Position numbers and translations under genes: made by a program. Shown here piece by piece: positions 8,397 to 16,729 of a stretch of 64,000 bases of DNA. This stretch comes from Micrococcales bacterium (GTDB lineage: Bacteria; Actinomycetota; Actinomycetes; Actinomycetales; Dermatophilaceae): positions 124,001 through 188,000 of the forward strand of contig JAJTBD010000002.1 of assembly GCA_021287075.1 (NCBI GenBank), in the 5' to 3' direction. Position 1 is the first letter of the stretch. Each line of letters starts with the position of its first letter. The notes under the pieces are model-generated. The model worked only from the letters and a program-made list of their open reading frames with translations. It was not told where the DNA came from and did not search any database.

Positions 8397-9779
8397 ATGA
8401 CCACCACCCCCCTTGATGCCCACCGGGAGGGCAATGCCGCTGCGGGCGCACTTGACGAGATCAAGGCCAAGATCGCCGAGAGCGGCGTGGACTACCTCTA
8501 CCTCCAGGTCGTCAGCGTGACCGGCCGGGTCGTCGGCAAGGTCATCCCTGCGCGGCACCTGGAGCGGGTCGCCACCCGCGGCGTGCAGCAGCACCGCACG
8601 GCGGCTGCCAACCTCCAGACCTCCCGAGAGGGCAACCTCATGGGAGGCGGCATCGACGCCGCGGAGTACACCGCCATCCCCGACCTGGACAGCTTTGCCG
8701 TGCTGCCGTGGGACACCTCGGTCGCCCGGTTCTTCTGCCGGGCCTACGAGCCGGATCACGTCTCCGACGACCCGGGTGCCATCTTCCCGCTCGACTCCCG
8801 CGGCCTGATGAAGGATCTCCACGCCGACTTCACCCAGCGGACGGGTCTCGAGCTGCGCACTGGCTGCGAGCCCGAGATGGTCTGGGAGGGTGCGGGACTC
8901 GAGGCCATCTATCGGCCGGAGTCGAGCCCCGCCTACCACATCGAGCACCTGGAGCGGCACCGTCCGATCTACCAGAAGGTGATCTCGTATGGGCAGGCCC
9001 TCGGCCTGGACATGATCGAGGGTGACTACGAGGACCCGGGTCAGCTCGAGCTCAACTGGATGTACGACCACAGCGACCTCACTGCCGACCGGCTCATCAC
9101 CTACCGCCAGCTGTGCAAGCAGGTCGCACGGGAGCTCGGCATCCAGGCCACCTTCATGCCCAAGGTTGCCACCGGCATGATGGGCAACGGCTGCCACCAC
9201 AACTTCTCGCTGTGGCGAGGTGACGAGAACGTCCTCGAGGAGAAGGGCCGCAAGGAACTGCACCTCACCGACGAGGGCAAGCACGCCCTTGGCGGCGTCC
9301 TGGCGCACACAGCCGGCGGGATGCTGATCATGGGTCAGACCGTCAACTCATACAAGCGCTACTGGGACGCCGGGCAGTTCGCCCCGTCGCAGATCAACTG
9401 GGGCATGGACAACAAGACCTGCACCGTGCGCCTCTCCGCCAACGGCCGCCTCGAGTACAAGCTGCCCGATGCCATGGTCAACCCATATCTGTCGCACGCG
9501 TTCCTCATCGCCACCATCGACGAGGGTCTCCAGCGGCAGGCGGATCCCGGTGCGCCGCAGGTGGGTTCGAGCTACGCGGGGGTCAGCGAGCTCTTCCCGC
9601 CGCTGCCGCTCACGCTCGGTGAGGCCGTCGACGCCTTCGCCAAGGACGACTTCCTCCGGGGCGTGTTCGGCGACCCGATGAGTGACCTGCTCATCGAGTA
9701 CAAGCGCGACGAGTGGGCCCGCTTCTGCGGCTACGTCACGGACTGGGAGCGCACGATGTACTGGGACGAGGCCCCGTGA
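8397..9779 (+). CDS. Glutamine-synthetase-like gamma-glutamyl-amine ligase
   Basis: A 460-residue member of the glutamine synthetase superfamily. The beta-grasp segment runs YLYLQVVSVTGRVVGKVIPA, the metal-binding glutamates lie in GCEPEMVWEGAG and EGDYEDPGQLELN, and the ATP signature is MGNGCHHNFSLW. The non-canonical spacing and the neighbours point to PuuA, IpuC or AtdA1-like enzymes, which ligate glutamate to an amine using ATP, rather than housekeeping GlnA. It follows the P450 genes and is joined by a GTGA overlap to the next gene. Two C26 hydrolases downstream could later remove the glutamyl group. The exact amine is unknown. Confidence 0.8.
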   Translation: MTTTPLDAHREGNAAAGALDEIKAKIAESGVDYLYLQVVSVTGRVVGKVIPARHLERVATRGVQQHRTAAANLQTSREGNLMGGGIDAAEYTAIPDLDSFAVLPWDTSVARFFCRAYEPDHVSDDPGAIFPLDSRGLMKDLHADFTQRTGLELRTGCEPEMVWEGAGLEAIYRPESSPAYHIEHLERHRPIYQKVISYGQALGLDMIEGDYEDPGQLELNWMYDHSDLTADRLITYRQLCKQVARELGIQATFMPKVATGMMGNGCHHNFSLWRGDENVLEEKGRKELHLTDEGKHALGGVLAHTAGGMLIMGQTVNSYKRYWDAGQFAPSQINWGMDNKTCTVRLSANGRLEYKLPDAMVNPYLSHAFLIATIDEGLQRQADPGAPQVGSSYAGVSELFPPLPLTLGEAVDAFAKDDFLRGVFGDPMSDLLIEYKRDEWARFCGYVTDWERTMYWDEAP

Positions 9780-10486
9780 CCGCGCCCCTGCGGCTGGCCT
9801 GCATCGACTCCGAGGCTCCGCCGCTGTTCCAGCTGAACGACCCCGAGCGAGGCCGACTGGGATATGAGCCAGCGGTGGGGCAGTTGATAGCCGATGAGCT
9901 CGGCCGGAACCTTGAATGGGTCTATCTGCCCTGGAATGACATGATCCCCGCCGTGCAGCGTGGCGAGGCCGACGGTGTGCTGTGCGGTCAGGGCATCATC
10001 CCCTCGCGTGAGGCGCAGGTCGACTTCACCCGACCGTATGCCGTCTTCCATGAGTCGGTGCTCATGCGCCGTGGTGAGGCGGTCCCCGATGCGGGGGGCC
10101 TGCGGGGCAAACGGGTTGCCGCCATCGCCGACAGTGCCAACATGGCGCTGGCCCAGAGTTTCGAGGGTGCCGACGTGGTGCCCTTCGGTGGGGACAGCGA
10201 CGATGTCTATGCGGAGATGCTGGCCGCCCTGAAGTCGGGCGAGGTCGACGCGGTGGTGGACGACGACGTCGTCTTCGTGCCGCTTGGCTCGAGCGATCCT
10301 GACTTCGAACTGTGCTTCACCGTGCGCACCGGCAATCGGTGGGCCGTGGGATGCGCCAAGGACCGTCCCGACGTGCGGCAGGAGATCGACTCGGCGCTGG
10401 CCTCGATCCTGGGGGACGGCCGCCTCGAGGCGGTGTGGCGCGAGTGGTTGCCCACACTCGAGTACCCCTTCGGCGAGCGGCCGTGA
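9776..10486 (+). CDS. Solute-binding-protein-fold (family 3) protein without signal peptide
   Basis: A 236-residue protein with the two-lobe pattern of family 3 amino-acid binding proteins: LRLACIDSEAPPLFQLND at the start, ADGVLCGQGIIPSREAQVDF in lobe 1, and GEVDAVVDDDVVF at the hinge return. I start it at the GTG overlapping the ligase stop (GTGA). There is no signal peptide, lipobox or twin-arginine motif, so it should stay in the cytosol. No ABC permease or ATPase genes are nearby. It could be an intracellular amine/amino-acid sensor or carrier, or an enzyme that reuses the fold; cyclohexadienyl dehydratases show that this can happen. It overlaps the next gene by GTGA as well. Confidence 0.7.
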   Translation: MTAPLRLACIDSEAPPLFQLNDPERGRLGYEPAVGQLIADELGRNLEWVYLPWNDMIPAVQRGEADGVLCGQGIIPSREAQVDFTRPYAVFHESVLMRRGEAVPDAGGLRGKRVAAIADSANMALAQSFEGADVVPFGGDSDDVYAEMLAALKSGEVDAVVDDDVVFVPLGSSDPDFELCFTVRTGNRWAVGCAKDRPDVRQEIDSALASILGDGRLEAVWREWLPTLEYPFGERP

Positions 10487-11196
10487 CCCGACCAGCAATC
10501 GCGATCATCGGGCGGCGCGCGGAGAGCGTTCCCATCCTCCGGTTCAGCGCGACCCTAGCTGCGGAGGCGATGTGTGAGGCGGTCTATGCCGCGGGAGGCG
10601 AGCCGTTGGTGCTGCACGGGCTCGGACGGGACCCCGCAGATGGGCTCGGGGATCGGCTGGAGCGATTCGGCGGCGTCCTCGTCCCTGGCGGGGCCGATCT
10701 TGACCCGGCGCTCTATGGTCAGGAGCCGATAGCCGAGACCACGGGCGTCGTCTCGTTCCAGGACCTGCTCGATGTCGCGGTCACTCAGGAGGTGGTCGCA
10801 CGGCGTCTTCCCACTTTGGCGATCTGCCGCGGGATGCAAGTGCTGAATGTGGTCTGCGGCGGCACACTGGTCCAAGATCTGCCGGAATCGTCTGTGTCCC
10901 ACCGCAACGCGCCTCATCTAGCCAGTGTCATCGAGGGCAGCCGGCTTGCCGACATCGTCCGGACGGGCACGGTGGAGGTCTCCTCATATCACCACCAGGC
11001 AGTCGACCGCCTTGGCACGTCATTGGTCGTCTCGGCGAGAGCCGCGGATGGTGTCGTCGAAGCGGTCGAGCACACGGCTGCGGACATCCTTGGCGTGCAG
11101 TGGCACCCTGAGGATCTACATGACAGCTCACCCACGGATGCGGCCCTCTTCGCTGACCTGGTCGAGAGGGCGCGACGGAAGGATGGATCCCAGTGA
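10483..11196 (+). CDS. PuuD-like gamma-glutamyl hydrolase (peptidase C26), copy 1
   Basis: A 237-residue class I glutamine amidotransferase fold of the C26 family. The nucleophile elbow is AICRGMQVLNV and the His/Glu pair is in GVQWHPEDLH. PuuD in E. coli and related enzymes hydrolyse gamma-glutamyl amides made by a GS-like ligase. Here the hydrolase is translationally coupled at both ends (GTGA overlaps) in the same operon as such a ligase. The start is the GTG at 10483; upstream open frame is shadow. Confidence 0.85.
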   Translation: MTRPAIAIIGRRAESVPILRFSATLAAEAMCEAVYAAGGEPLVLHGLGRDPADGLGDRLERFGGVLVPGGADLDPALYGQEPIAETTGVVSFQDLLDVAVTQEVVARRLPTLAICRGMQVLNVVCGGTLVQDLPESSVSHRNAPHLASVIEGSRLADIVRTGTVEVSSYHHQAVDRLGTSLVVSARAADGVVEAVEHTAADILGVQWHPEDLHDSSPTDAALFADLVERARRKDGSQ

Positions 11197-12032
11197 CCGA
11201 GGTGGCACCCGCCAGCTCAGCAGTCGACGAGGCAGGGCAAGGGGGCGAAGGCAGCGCCGTTGTGCGCTGGGAGGACTGCCTCCCGGAGCCGGAGCAGCCG
11301 GCAGTGCCGAGGGCCCACGTGGCGGTGCTGGTCTCGCTCAACTTCCCGCAGATGACCATCCACACTGCCGAACTCGTCACCCGGTTCACTCGGACAGCAC
11401 TCCAGACCCTGGTCAACCTCGGCGCGTCCTATGAGGTCTTCGACACCAGTACGGCCCTGCGAGATGCGAGGCGCGTGGCGGAGGCCGACGCTCTTCTCAT
11501 CCTCGGTGGGGGCGACGTGTCCGCGACGCTCTATGGCGGCAGCGACGAGGGGGTGCCCAACTCCTATGGCGTGGATGCGCGCGCAGACCACGACACAATT
11601 GACGGCCTCAATTCAGCAGTCGCCGCGGACCGTCCAGTCCTCGCGATCTGTCGCGGATCGCAACTGGTCAACGTCGCTCACGGAGGGTCTTGCATCCCGG
11701 ACATCGCGGACTTCGGGCTTCACCGCGGAGGGCCGGGGGAGCCGATGTTCCTCGATGAGGAGGTCAACATCGTGCCGGGCACACGGCTTCACAGCATCCT
11801 CGGACGGGATCGGGTCACTGTCCGGTCGGGCCACCATCAGGCTGTCGACAGGGTCGGCGAGGGGCTACGCGTGGCGGCGAAAGCGCACGACGGGATCGTC
11901 GAGGCTGTCGAGCACCCCGACCGCTGGCTGATCGGGGTGCAGTGGCACCCGGAGGACGACCACGGGTGTGACGACCACCGCGGCACCGTGTTCGCGGCCT
12001 TCGTCGACGCCGCTGCCGGGGCGCGCGGCTGA
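11193..12032 (+). CDS. PuuD-like gamma-glutamyl hydrolase (peptidase C26), copy 2
   Basis: A second C26 hydrolase of 279 residues, with nucleophile AICRGSQLVNV and terminal motif GVQWHPEDDHG. It differs clearly from copy 1. It has a 40-residue N-terminal extension, and both the loop after the nucleophile (NVAHGGSCIPDIADFG) and the HxxA region (GHHQAVD) are longer. Two divergent hydrolases in one operon suggest either two gamma-glutamyl intermediates or an obligate pair. Last gene of the operon; no obvious terminator hairpin before hemY 31 bases later. Confidence 0.85.
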   Translation: MTEVAPASSAVDEAGQGGEGSAVVRWEDCLPEPEQPAVPRAHVAVLVSLNFPQMTIHTAELVTRFTRTALQTLVNLGASYEVFDTSTALRDARRVAEADALLILGGGDVSATLYGGSDEGVPNSYGVDARADHDTIDGLNSAVAADRPVLAICRGSQLVNVAHGGSCIPDIADFGLHRGGPGEPMFLDEEVNIVPGTRLHSILGRDRVTVRSGHHQAVDRVGEGLRVAAKAHDGIVEAVEHPDRWLIGVQWHPEDDHGCDDHRGTVFAAFVDAAAGARG

Positions 12033-12050
12033 CCCCCGAGGTCGGCCGCC

Positions 12051-12056
12051 TAGAGT
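12051..12056 (+). promoter_or_regulatory. -10 box for leaderless hemY
   Basis: TAGAGT stands seven bases before the GTG at 12064, with no Shine-Dalgarno sequence between them. This spacing would put the transcript start at or near the start codon. Confidence 0.5.
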
Positions 12057-12063
12057 TGGGGGC

Positions 12064-13497
12064 GTGCGTGACGCAGCCCCTGACCTGACCCCCGAAGCCA
12101 CTGACCCGACCGGCGAGGCCCCGCGCGAGGCCATCGTCGTCGGCGGTGGCGTGAGCGGTCTGATGGCCGCCCGACGGCTGGCCCAGGCCGGCCGCAGGGT
12201 GACCGTCCTGGAGGCCGACGAGCGCGTGGGCGGGCAGGTCCGGACCGTCGATGTGGCCGGCCGGCCGATCGACACCGGAGCCGAGGCCGTGCATCTCGCG
12301 AGCCCCGCGGTCCGCGCGGTCCTCGACGAGCTCGGGCTGGCCGAGAGCAAGATCGCCTCGCGCCCGGGGCGCACATGGCTGGTCGCCCGGAGCGGGCTGC
12401 GCCGCATGCCGGAGGGCGTTGGTCCCGCAGGCCCGACCCGCCTCGGCCCCGTGCTGACCTCGCGCATCCTCTCGCCGCTCGGCCTGGCCCGCGCCGCGGC
12501 GGAGCCGTGGATTGCCAAGCGGCACAAGGAGACCCGCGACATCTCCGTCGGCGACTTCATCCGCACCCGCTTTGGCAGGGAGGTCGCCGAGCGCTTCGTC
12601 GACCCGATGCTGGGCGGGCTGCACAGCGGCGACATCGACCGGCTGAGCCTCCAGGCCGCGTCGCCGATGCTCGCCGGCGTGGCGCGCAGCGGCAAGTCAC
12701 TGACGCTCTCGCGCAAGACCCGGCGGGCGGCGCCCTCGACCGCGCCCGCCGCCTTCGTCACCTGGCCGGAGGGTCTGCGCCGGCTGCCCGACACGCTGGC
12801 CGCCTCCGACGGCGTCACCGTCCGCACCGGCGCGACCGCCGTCGCCCTGCACCGCACACCGACCGGCACGCAGGTCGAGCTCGAGGGTGGCGAGCGCCTC
12901 GAGGCCGACGAGGTCGTCCTCGCCCTGCCTGCCGCCCGCGTCGCCGACCTCCTCGAGGCCGAGGTGCCGGCCGCCGCCGAGCAGCTGCGCGGCATACCGA
13001 TGGCCACTGTCGCCACGGTCGTGCTGGCCTGGCCCCGCGCGGCGGTCGCCGATGTCAGCGCGTTCGAGGGGACCGGCATCATGCTGCCCTCCTCGCGGGT
13101 GCGGGTGCTCAAGTCCGCGACCTTCGTCTCGACCAAGTGGCCCCAGCACGACTCCGAGGAGCTCTTCGTCGCCCGGGTCTCGGCCGGCCGCTCCGGCGAC
13201 AGCGTCGTCGCCGACCGCGACGACGAGACGCTCGTCGACGATCTCCTCGAGGACCTCCGCCGCCTGACGGGCGTGACCGCCCGGCCCAGCCATGTCCTGG
13301 TGACCCGTTGGGTGGAGGCGATGCCGCAGCTCGAGATCGGCCACGCCGACCGGGTGGCGGCCGCACGCTCTGCGCTCGCCGACTGGCCCGGCCTGGTGCT
13401 GGCCGGCTCGACCGTCGACGGCGTGGGCCTGGTCTCCGCACTGGCCTCGGGGGAGCGCGCCGCGCAGTCGCTCACCGGGGTGGCCCACACGGGCTAG
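12064..13497 (+). CDS. hemY: Protoporphyrinogen/coproporphyrinogen oxidase
   Basis: A 477-residue HemY-family flavoprotein of heme synthesis. The FAD fold is EAIVVGGGVSGLMAARRLAQ, GGQVRTVDVAGRPIDTGAEA lies along the isoalloxazine, and DPMLGGLHSGDIDRLSLQA is the family hallmark. The C-terminal FAD stretch is LVLAGSTVDGVGLVSALASG. In Gram-positive bacteria this enzyme usually oxidises coproporphyrinogen III. The start is the GTG at 12064 behind a TAGAGT box; earlier in-frame sequence lies inside the previous gene. Heme output would serve the P450 upstream and the cytochromes at the right end, but no direct link is shown. Confidence 0.88.
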   Translation: MRDAAPDLTPEATDPTGEAPREAIVVGGGVSGLMAARRLAQAGRRVTVLEADERVGGQVRTVDVAGRPIDTGAEAVHLASPAVRAVLDELGLAESKIASRPGRTWLVARSGLRRMPEGVGPAGPTRLGPVLTSRILSPLGLARAAAEPWIAKRHKETRDISVGDFIRTRFGREVAERFVDPMLGGLHSGDIDRLSLQAASPMLAGVARSGKSLTLSRKTRRAAPSTAPAAFVTWPEGLRRLPDTLAASDGVTVRTGATAVALHRTPTGTQVELEGGERLEADEVVLALPAARVADLLEAEVPAAAEQLRGIPMATVATVVLAWPRAAVADVSAFEGTGIMLPSSRVRVLKSATFVSTKWPQHDSEELFVARVSAGRSGDSVVADRDDETLVDDLLEDLRRLTGVTARPSHVLVTRWVEAMPQLEIGHADRVAAARSALADWPGLVLAGSTVDGVGLVSALASGERAAQSLTGVAHTG

Positions 13498-13560
13498 GTC
13501 ACGATCCGGCATATGTGACGCAACGGACATCTCAGACGGTCCCCGTAGCCGGATTCAACT

Positions 13561-13600
13561 ACTACGGTTTGTAGTGACAGAAAAGTTCCCTGTCTGTCAC
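13561..13600. promoter_or_regulatory. Palindromes ahead of the DoxX remnant
   Basis: ACTAC-N5-GTAGT (13561-13575) and GTGACAG-N13-CTGTCAC (13574-13600) occur in a locally AT-richer stretch. They look like operator half-sites left from the promoter of the truncated gene that follows. No regulator is assigned. Confidence 0.35.
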
Positions 13601-13638
13601 CACCAGGCCGATTTCCCAGGAGGACACCTGGCCGCGGC

Positions 13639-13833
13639 TCGATCCTGCTTGGCCTGATGTACCTCGCCGAGATCCCGATCGGCCGCTCCGGCCAGGACTT
13701 CACCAACCCCATCTTCGACTCCCACTGGATCGAGGCCCTCGGCCTGATCGTGCTCGCCACCACGCTCGCCGGCGACACCTGGGGCCTGGGCAAGTGGTGG
13801 GGCCGCAAGGTCGGCGACGGCATCCTGCGCTGA
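13639..13833 (+). pseudogene. Truncated DoxX-family membrane protein (C-terminal remnant)
   Basis: An unannotated frame ending at the TGA at 13831 encodes 64 residues with no proper start. It contains LLGLMYLAEIPIGRSGQDFT, then NPIFDSHWIEALGLIVLATT and AGDTWGLGKWW. The last two helices and the GDTWGLGKWW ending are the usual C-terminus of actinobacterial DoxX-like proteins, which are about 150-190 residues. The N-terminal two thirds are missing: upstream lies promoter-like sequence rather than coding sequence. A strong terminator follows. An internal ATG at 13657 could give a short peptide, but a deletion remnant is the simplest reading. Confidence 0.55.
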
Positions 13834-13856
13834 CCGACTGACCAGCCACCTGCCAG

Positions 13857-13901
13857 CACAGCACTGGGGCCCGTCCGATCCGGACGGGCCCCAGTGCTGT
13901 G
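13857..13901. terminator. Long perfect hairpin after the DoxX remnant
   Basis: The arms 13857-13877 and 13881-13901 are perfectly complementary over 21 bp with a 3-base loop. Confidence 0.9.
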
Positions 13902-13910
13902 TCGTTCGGG

Positions 13911-13935
13911 GTATGCCGCGTGGCCGGGCCACGCG
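13911..13935 (-). terminator. GTATGCCG-containing hairpin 3' of the SDR gene
   Basis: CGCGTGGCC-G-GGCCACGCG (13917-13935) begins inside the GTATGCCG motif at 13911. It lies 14 bases past the stop of the minus-strand SDR and probably ends its transcript. Confidence 0.6.
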
Positions 13936-13949
13936 CGCGGCTCACCTGC

Positions 13950-14714
13950 TCAGCGCGGCGGCATCCGCAGGGCGCCGTCGAGGCGGATGACCTCGCCGTT
14001 GAGCATCGGGTTGTCGACGATGTGGCGCACCAGCGCGGCATACTCCGCCGGATCGCCGAGCCGCGAGGGGTGGGGGACCTGCTGCTCGAGCTGGGCCTTC
14101 ACCTCGCCGGGGAGGCCGTCCATCATCGGCGTGGCAAAGGTGCCGGGCGCGATCGTGGTCACCCGGATGCCCTTGTCGGCCAGGTCGCGGGCGGCCGAGA
14201 GGGTGAGGCCGACGACGCCGCCCTTGGACGCGGCATACGCCGCCTGGCCCACCTGGCCGTCATAGGCGGCGATGGAGGCGGTCATGACGATCACGCCGCG
14301 GTCGCCGTCGACCGGCTCGTTGTCGGCCATCGCCGCAGCCGCGAGGCGCAGCACGTTGAAGCTGCCGATCAGGTTGATGTCGATCACCTGGCGGAAGGTC
14401 TCCAGCGACAGGGGACCCTTGCGGCCGAGGACGCGGCCGGGGGTGGCGACGCCGGCGCAGGTCACCGCCATGCGCACCTCGCCCATCTCGCGGGCGGCGT
14501 CGACCGCCGCCTGCACCTGGGTCTCGTCGCGCACATCCGTGGGCACGAAGCGGGCCCGCTCGCCCAGCGCCGCGGCCTTGTCCGCACCGGGGGAGCCGGG
14601 CAGGTCGAGGATGACGACGCTGGCGCCGTCGGCGTGCAGCCGGTCGACGGTCGCGCCGCCCAGACCGGAGGCGCCACCGGTGACCAGGGCGACGGAGCTG
14701 TCGGAAATGTGCAC
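13950..14714 (-). CDS. SDR oxidoreductase, 3-hydroxyacyl-CoA dehydrogenase type
   Basis: A 254-residue short-chain dehydrogenase. The NAD site is [15 protein letters not shown], the Asp after the second strand (LDLPGS) favours NAD(H), and the catalytic Ser/Tyr/Lys are in [20 protein letters not shown] with the following KGG. The length and the ending [17 protein letters not shown] resemble the HSD10/type II 3-hydroxyacyl-CoA dehydrogenase group of beta-oxidation. That fits the nearby acyl-CoA dehydrogenase and wax-ester synthase genes. Divergent from the hydrolase at 14848. Confidence 0.75.
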   Translation of the reverse strand: MHISDSSVALVTGGASGLGGATVDRLHADGASVVILDLPGSPGADKAAALGERARFVPTDVRDETQVQAAVDAAREMGEVRMAVTCAGVATPGRVLGRKGPLSLETFRQVIDINLIGSFNVLRLAAAAMADNEPVDGDRGVIVMTASIAAYDGQVGQAAYAASKGGVVGLTLSAARDLADKGIRVTTIAPGTFATPMMDGLPGEVKAQLEQQVPHPSRLGDPAEYAALVRHIVDNPMLNGEVIRLDGALRMPPR

Positions 14715-14788
14715 AACTGTCCTTCCATAGATGTGGTGTCAGTGCCCAGCATCCCGGTGAAGGGGGTCCACGGGCAGGCCCGCATGAC

Positions 14789-14794
14789 TATAGT
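14789..14794 (+). promoter_or_regulatory. -10 box TATAGT upstream of the hydrolase pair
   Basis: TATAGT occurs 54 bases before the ATG at 14848, in the divergent region between the SDR and the hydrolases. No clear -35 was found. Confidence 0.4.
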
Positions 14795-14847
14795 GACGCG
14801 CACCACAGACCCGGGGCGTGGGCCCGTGGACGGCAAAGGATGGACTC

Positions 14848-15726
14848 ATGGCGCACAACGACTTCTCGATCGCGGCGGCCCTGGAGGCCGACGAGCACGT
14901 GACCGCGCCCTCGCTGGCGCTGATGGCCACCGAGCCGGCGCGTGCGTGGATCGACTTCAACCGCACGCTGCTGCGCGCCCCCTATCTCGCGCGGGCGCCT
15001 CGCGGCGACGGGCACCCGGTGCTCGTCCTGCCTGGTCTGATGGCCGACGATTCCTCGACCTTCATCCTGCGGATGTATCTGAAGATGCTCGGCTACCGCG
15101 TCTACAAGTGGCACCTGGGGCGCAATGTCGGGCCCACCGACGCGGTGCTGGCCGGCATGCCGGCGGCGGTCAAGCGCATCGCCAAGCGCAACCGCTCCAG
15201 GGTCTCGATCATCGGCTGGAGCCTCGGCGGCATCTATGCCCGGGGCCTGGCCCACGACCACCCCGAGAGCGTCCGCGATGTGATCACCCTCGGCAGCCCC
15301 TACCGGCTGCACCGCCCCAGCCAGTCGCGGGCGCGCAGCGCCTATGACCGCTTCGGCCACCTCCACGCCGTCTCCAGCGAGAGCGGTGCGGTGCCGCGCC
15401 GCGAGGTGACGGCCAAGCCGCTGCCCGTGCCGGCCACCTCGATCTATTCCACCTGGGACGGCATCGTCGCCTGGGAGCACTGCATCGAGCCGACCAGCTC
15501 CCGGTCCGAGAACATCCGCGTCCTGGCCAGCCACATCGGGCTCGGCCACAACCCGCAGGTGCTATGGGCGATCGCCGACCGGCTCGCCCAGCCCGAGGGA
15601 GAGTGGGCGCCCTTCGAGGCGCCGGCGATCATGCGGGCCTTCTATCCCGAGCCCCACCACCCGCGCCAGCACCACATCGACCACGACCACGTCGTGACCG
15701 CGTTCGAGGCGGCGATGACCTCATGA
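14848..15726 (+). CDS. Alpha/beta hydrolase (esterase/lipase-like)
   Basis: A 292-residue alpha/beta hydrolase. The oxyanion region is VLVLPGLMADDSST, the nucleophile elbow is GWSLGG, and a late His lies in SHIGLGHNPQ. The start is the ATG at 14848 behind AAAGGA. It overlaps the next hydrolase by ATGA, and the wax-ester synthase follows, so a lipid ester substrate is likely. No signal peptide is seen, so it should be cytosolic or lipid-droplet associated. Confidence 0.75.
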   Translation: MAHNDFSIAAALEADEHVTAPSLALMATEPARAWIDFNRTLLRAPYLARAPRGDGHPVLVLPGLMADDSSTFILRMYLKMLGYRVYKWHLGRNVGPTDAVLAGMPAAVKRIAKRNRSRVSIIGWSLGGIYARGLAHDHPESVRDVITLGSPYRLHRPSQSRARSAYDRFGHLHAVSSESGAVPRREVTAKPLPVPATSIYSTWDGIVAWEHCIEPTSSRSENIRVLASHIGLGHNPQVLWAIADRLAQPEGEWAPFEAPAIMRAFYPEPHHPRQHHIDHDHVVTAFEAAMTS

Positions 15727-16667
15727 GCGCCGCCCCCTCGGAGTTCCACGTCGAGTCGCTCACCGCCCCGTGGGGCGGTCAGGGCAAATGGGCCGACCTC
15801 GGCGGACCCGTCTTCTATGCCGACTTCGGCGGCCCCGCCGGCGCGCCGGTCCTGCTGCTGGTCCACGGGCTCGGCGGCTCGCACCTCAACTGGGCCCTGA
15901 TCGCCCAGCCCCTTGCCCGGCACTACCGCGTCCTGGCGCTCGACCTGATCGGCTTCGGCCTGACCCGGGCCGAGGGCCGGGACTCGACCGTCGGCACCAA
16001 CTCCCGGCTGGTCAGCCGCTTCATCGACGAGGTCGTCGGCGAGCCGGTGGTCCTGGTCGGCAACTCGATGGGCGGGCTCATCACGACCATGGTCGCGGCG
16101 GCCACCCCCGAGCTCGTCCGCGGCGCCATCCTGGTCAACCCGGCGCTGCCCCAGCCGCTCAAGCGCCCCGATCTCGAGGTCGCCAGCGGCTTCCTGGTCT
16201 ATCTGACCCCGCTCGGCGGCGGCTATCTCGGCCGGATGAAGAAGCGCACCACGCCCGCGGGACAGGTCGAGCGCACGCTCAAGCTCTGCTTCGCCGACTG
16301 GACGCGCATGGACCCCGAGCTCTTCGAGGCCTCGGTCGACCTGGCGGCCGAGCGGCGCAAGCCGGCCTACGCCGACGCCGACCACTGGTTCCTCACCGCG
16401 GCCCGCTCACTGCTGCGCAAGAACTCCCGCCCCCGCGCGGCCCGCGCCCGCAGCGCCTCGATCGACAAGCCAGTGCTGCTGATCCACGGCGACCTCGACC
16501 GGCTCGTGCCCGTCGAGGCCGCCGACCTCGCCGCACGCACCCACGCCTCGTGGGACTACGTGCGCTACGAGGGCATCGGCCATGTGCCCATGCTCGAGTG
16601 CCCCGACGAGACGGTCGCCGACATGGAGGCCTGGCTCGGCAGACACTTCCCCACCGACCAGACCTGA
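15723..16667 (+). CDS. Alpha/beta hydrolase, second of pair
   Basis: A 314-residue alpha/beta hydrolase with the full triad visible. VHGLGGSHLNW forms the oxyanion hole, Ser is in VLVGNSMGGLIT, Asp in LIHGDLDRLVPVE and His in EGIGHVPMLE. It starts at the ATG overlapping the stop of the upstream hydrolase. The cap region contains a long Arg/Lys-rich stretch. Together with the downstream WS/DGAT it may form a storage-lipid synthesis and turnover set; that role is inferred from position. Confidence 0.8.
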   Translation: MSAAPSEFHVESLTAPWGGQGKWADLGGPVFYADFGGPAGAPVLLLVHGLGGSHLNWALIAQPLARHYRVLALDLIGFGLTRAEGRDSTVGTNSRLVSRFIDEVVGEPVVLVGNSMGGLITTMVAAATPELVRGAILVNPALPQPLKRPDLEVASGFLVYLTPLGGGYLGRMKKRTTPAGQVERTLKLCFADWTRMDPELFEASVDLAAERRKPAYADADHWFLTAARSLLRKNSRPRAARARSASIDKPVLLIHGDLDRLVPVEAADLAARTHASWDYVRYEGIGHVPMLECPDETVADMEAWLGRHFPTDQT

Positions 16668-16670
16668 CGC

Positions 16671-16700
16671 GTATGCCGCGGGGCCAGCCCCGCGGCATAC
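16671..16700. terminator. Hairpin built from paired GTATGCCG motifs
   Basis: Perfect 14-bp arms (16671-16684 and 16687-16700) start and end with GTATGCCG and its complement, three bases after the hydrolase stop. It forms a terminator before the WS/DGAT gene. Confidence 0.8.
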
Positions 16701-16729
16701 CTCACCTGCCTTGCCGAAGAAGGAGAGCT

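Noticed and set aside
16671..16700. Motif hairpin as an insertion-sequence terminal repeat
   Set aside because: It is only 30 bp with no enclosed gene, and equivalent hairpins recur at other gene ends, which fits terminators.
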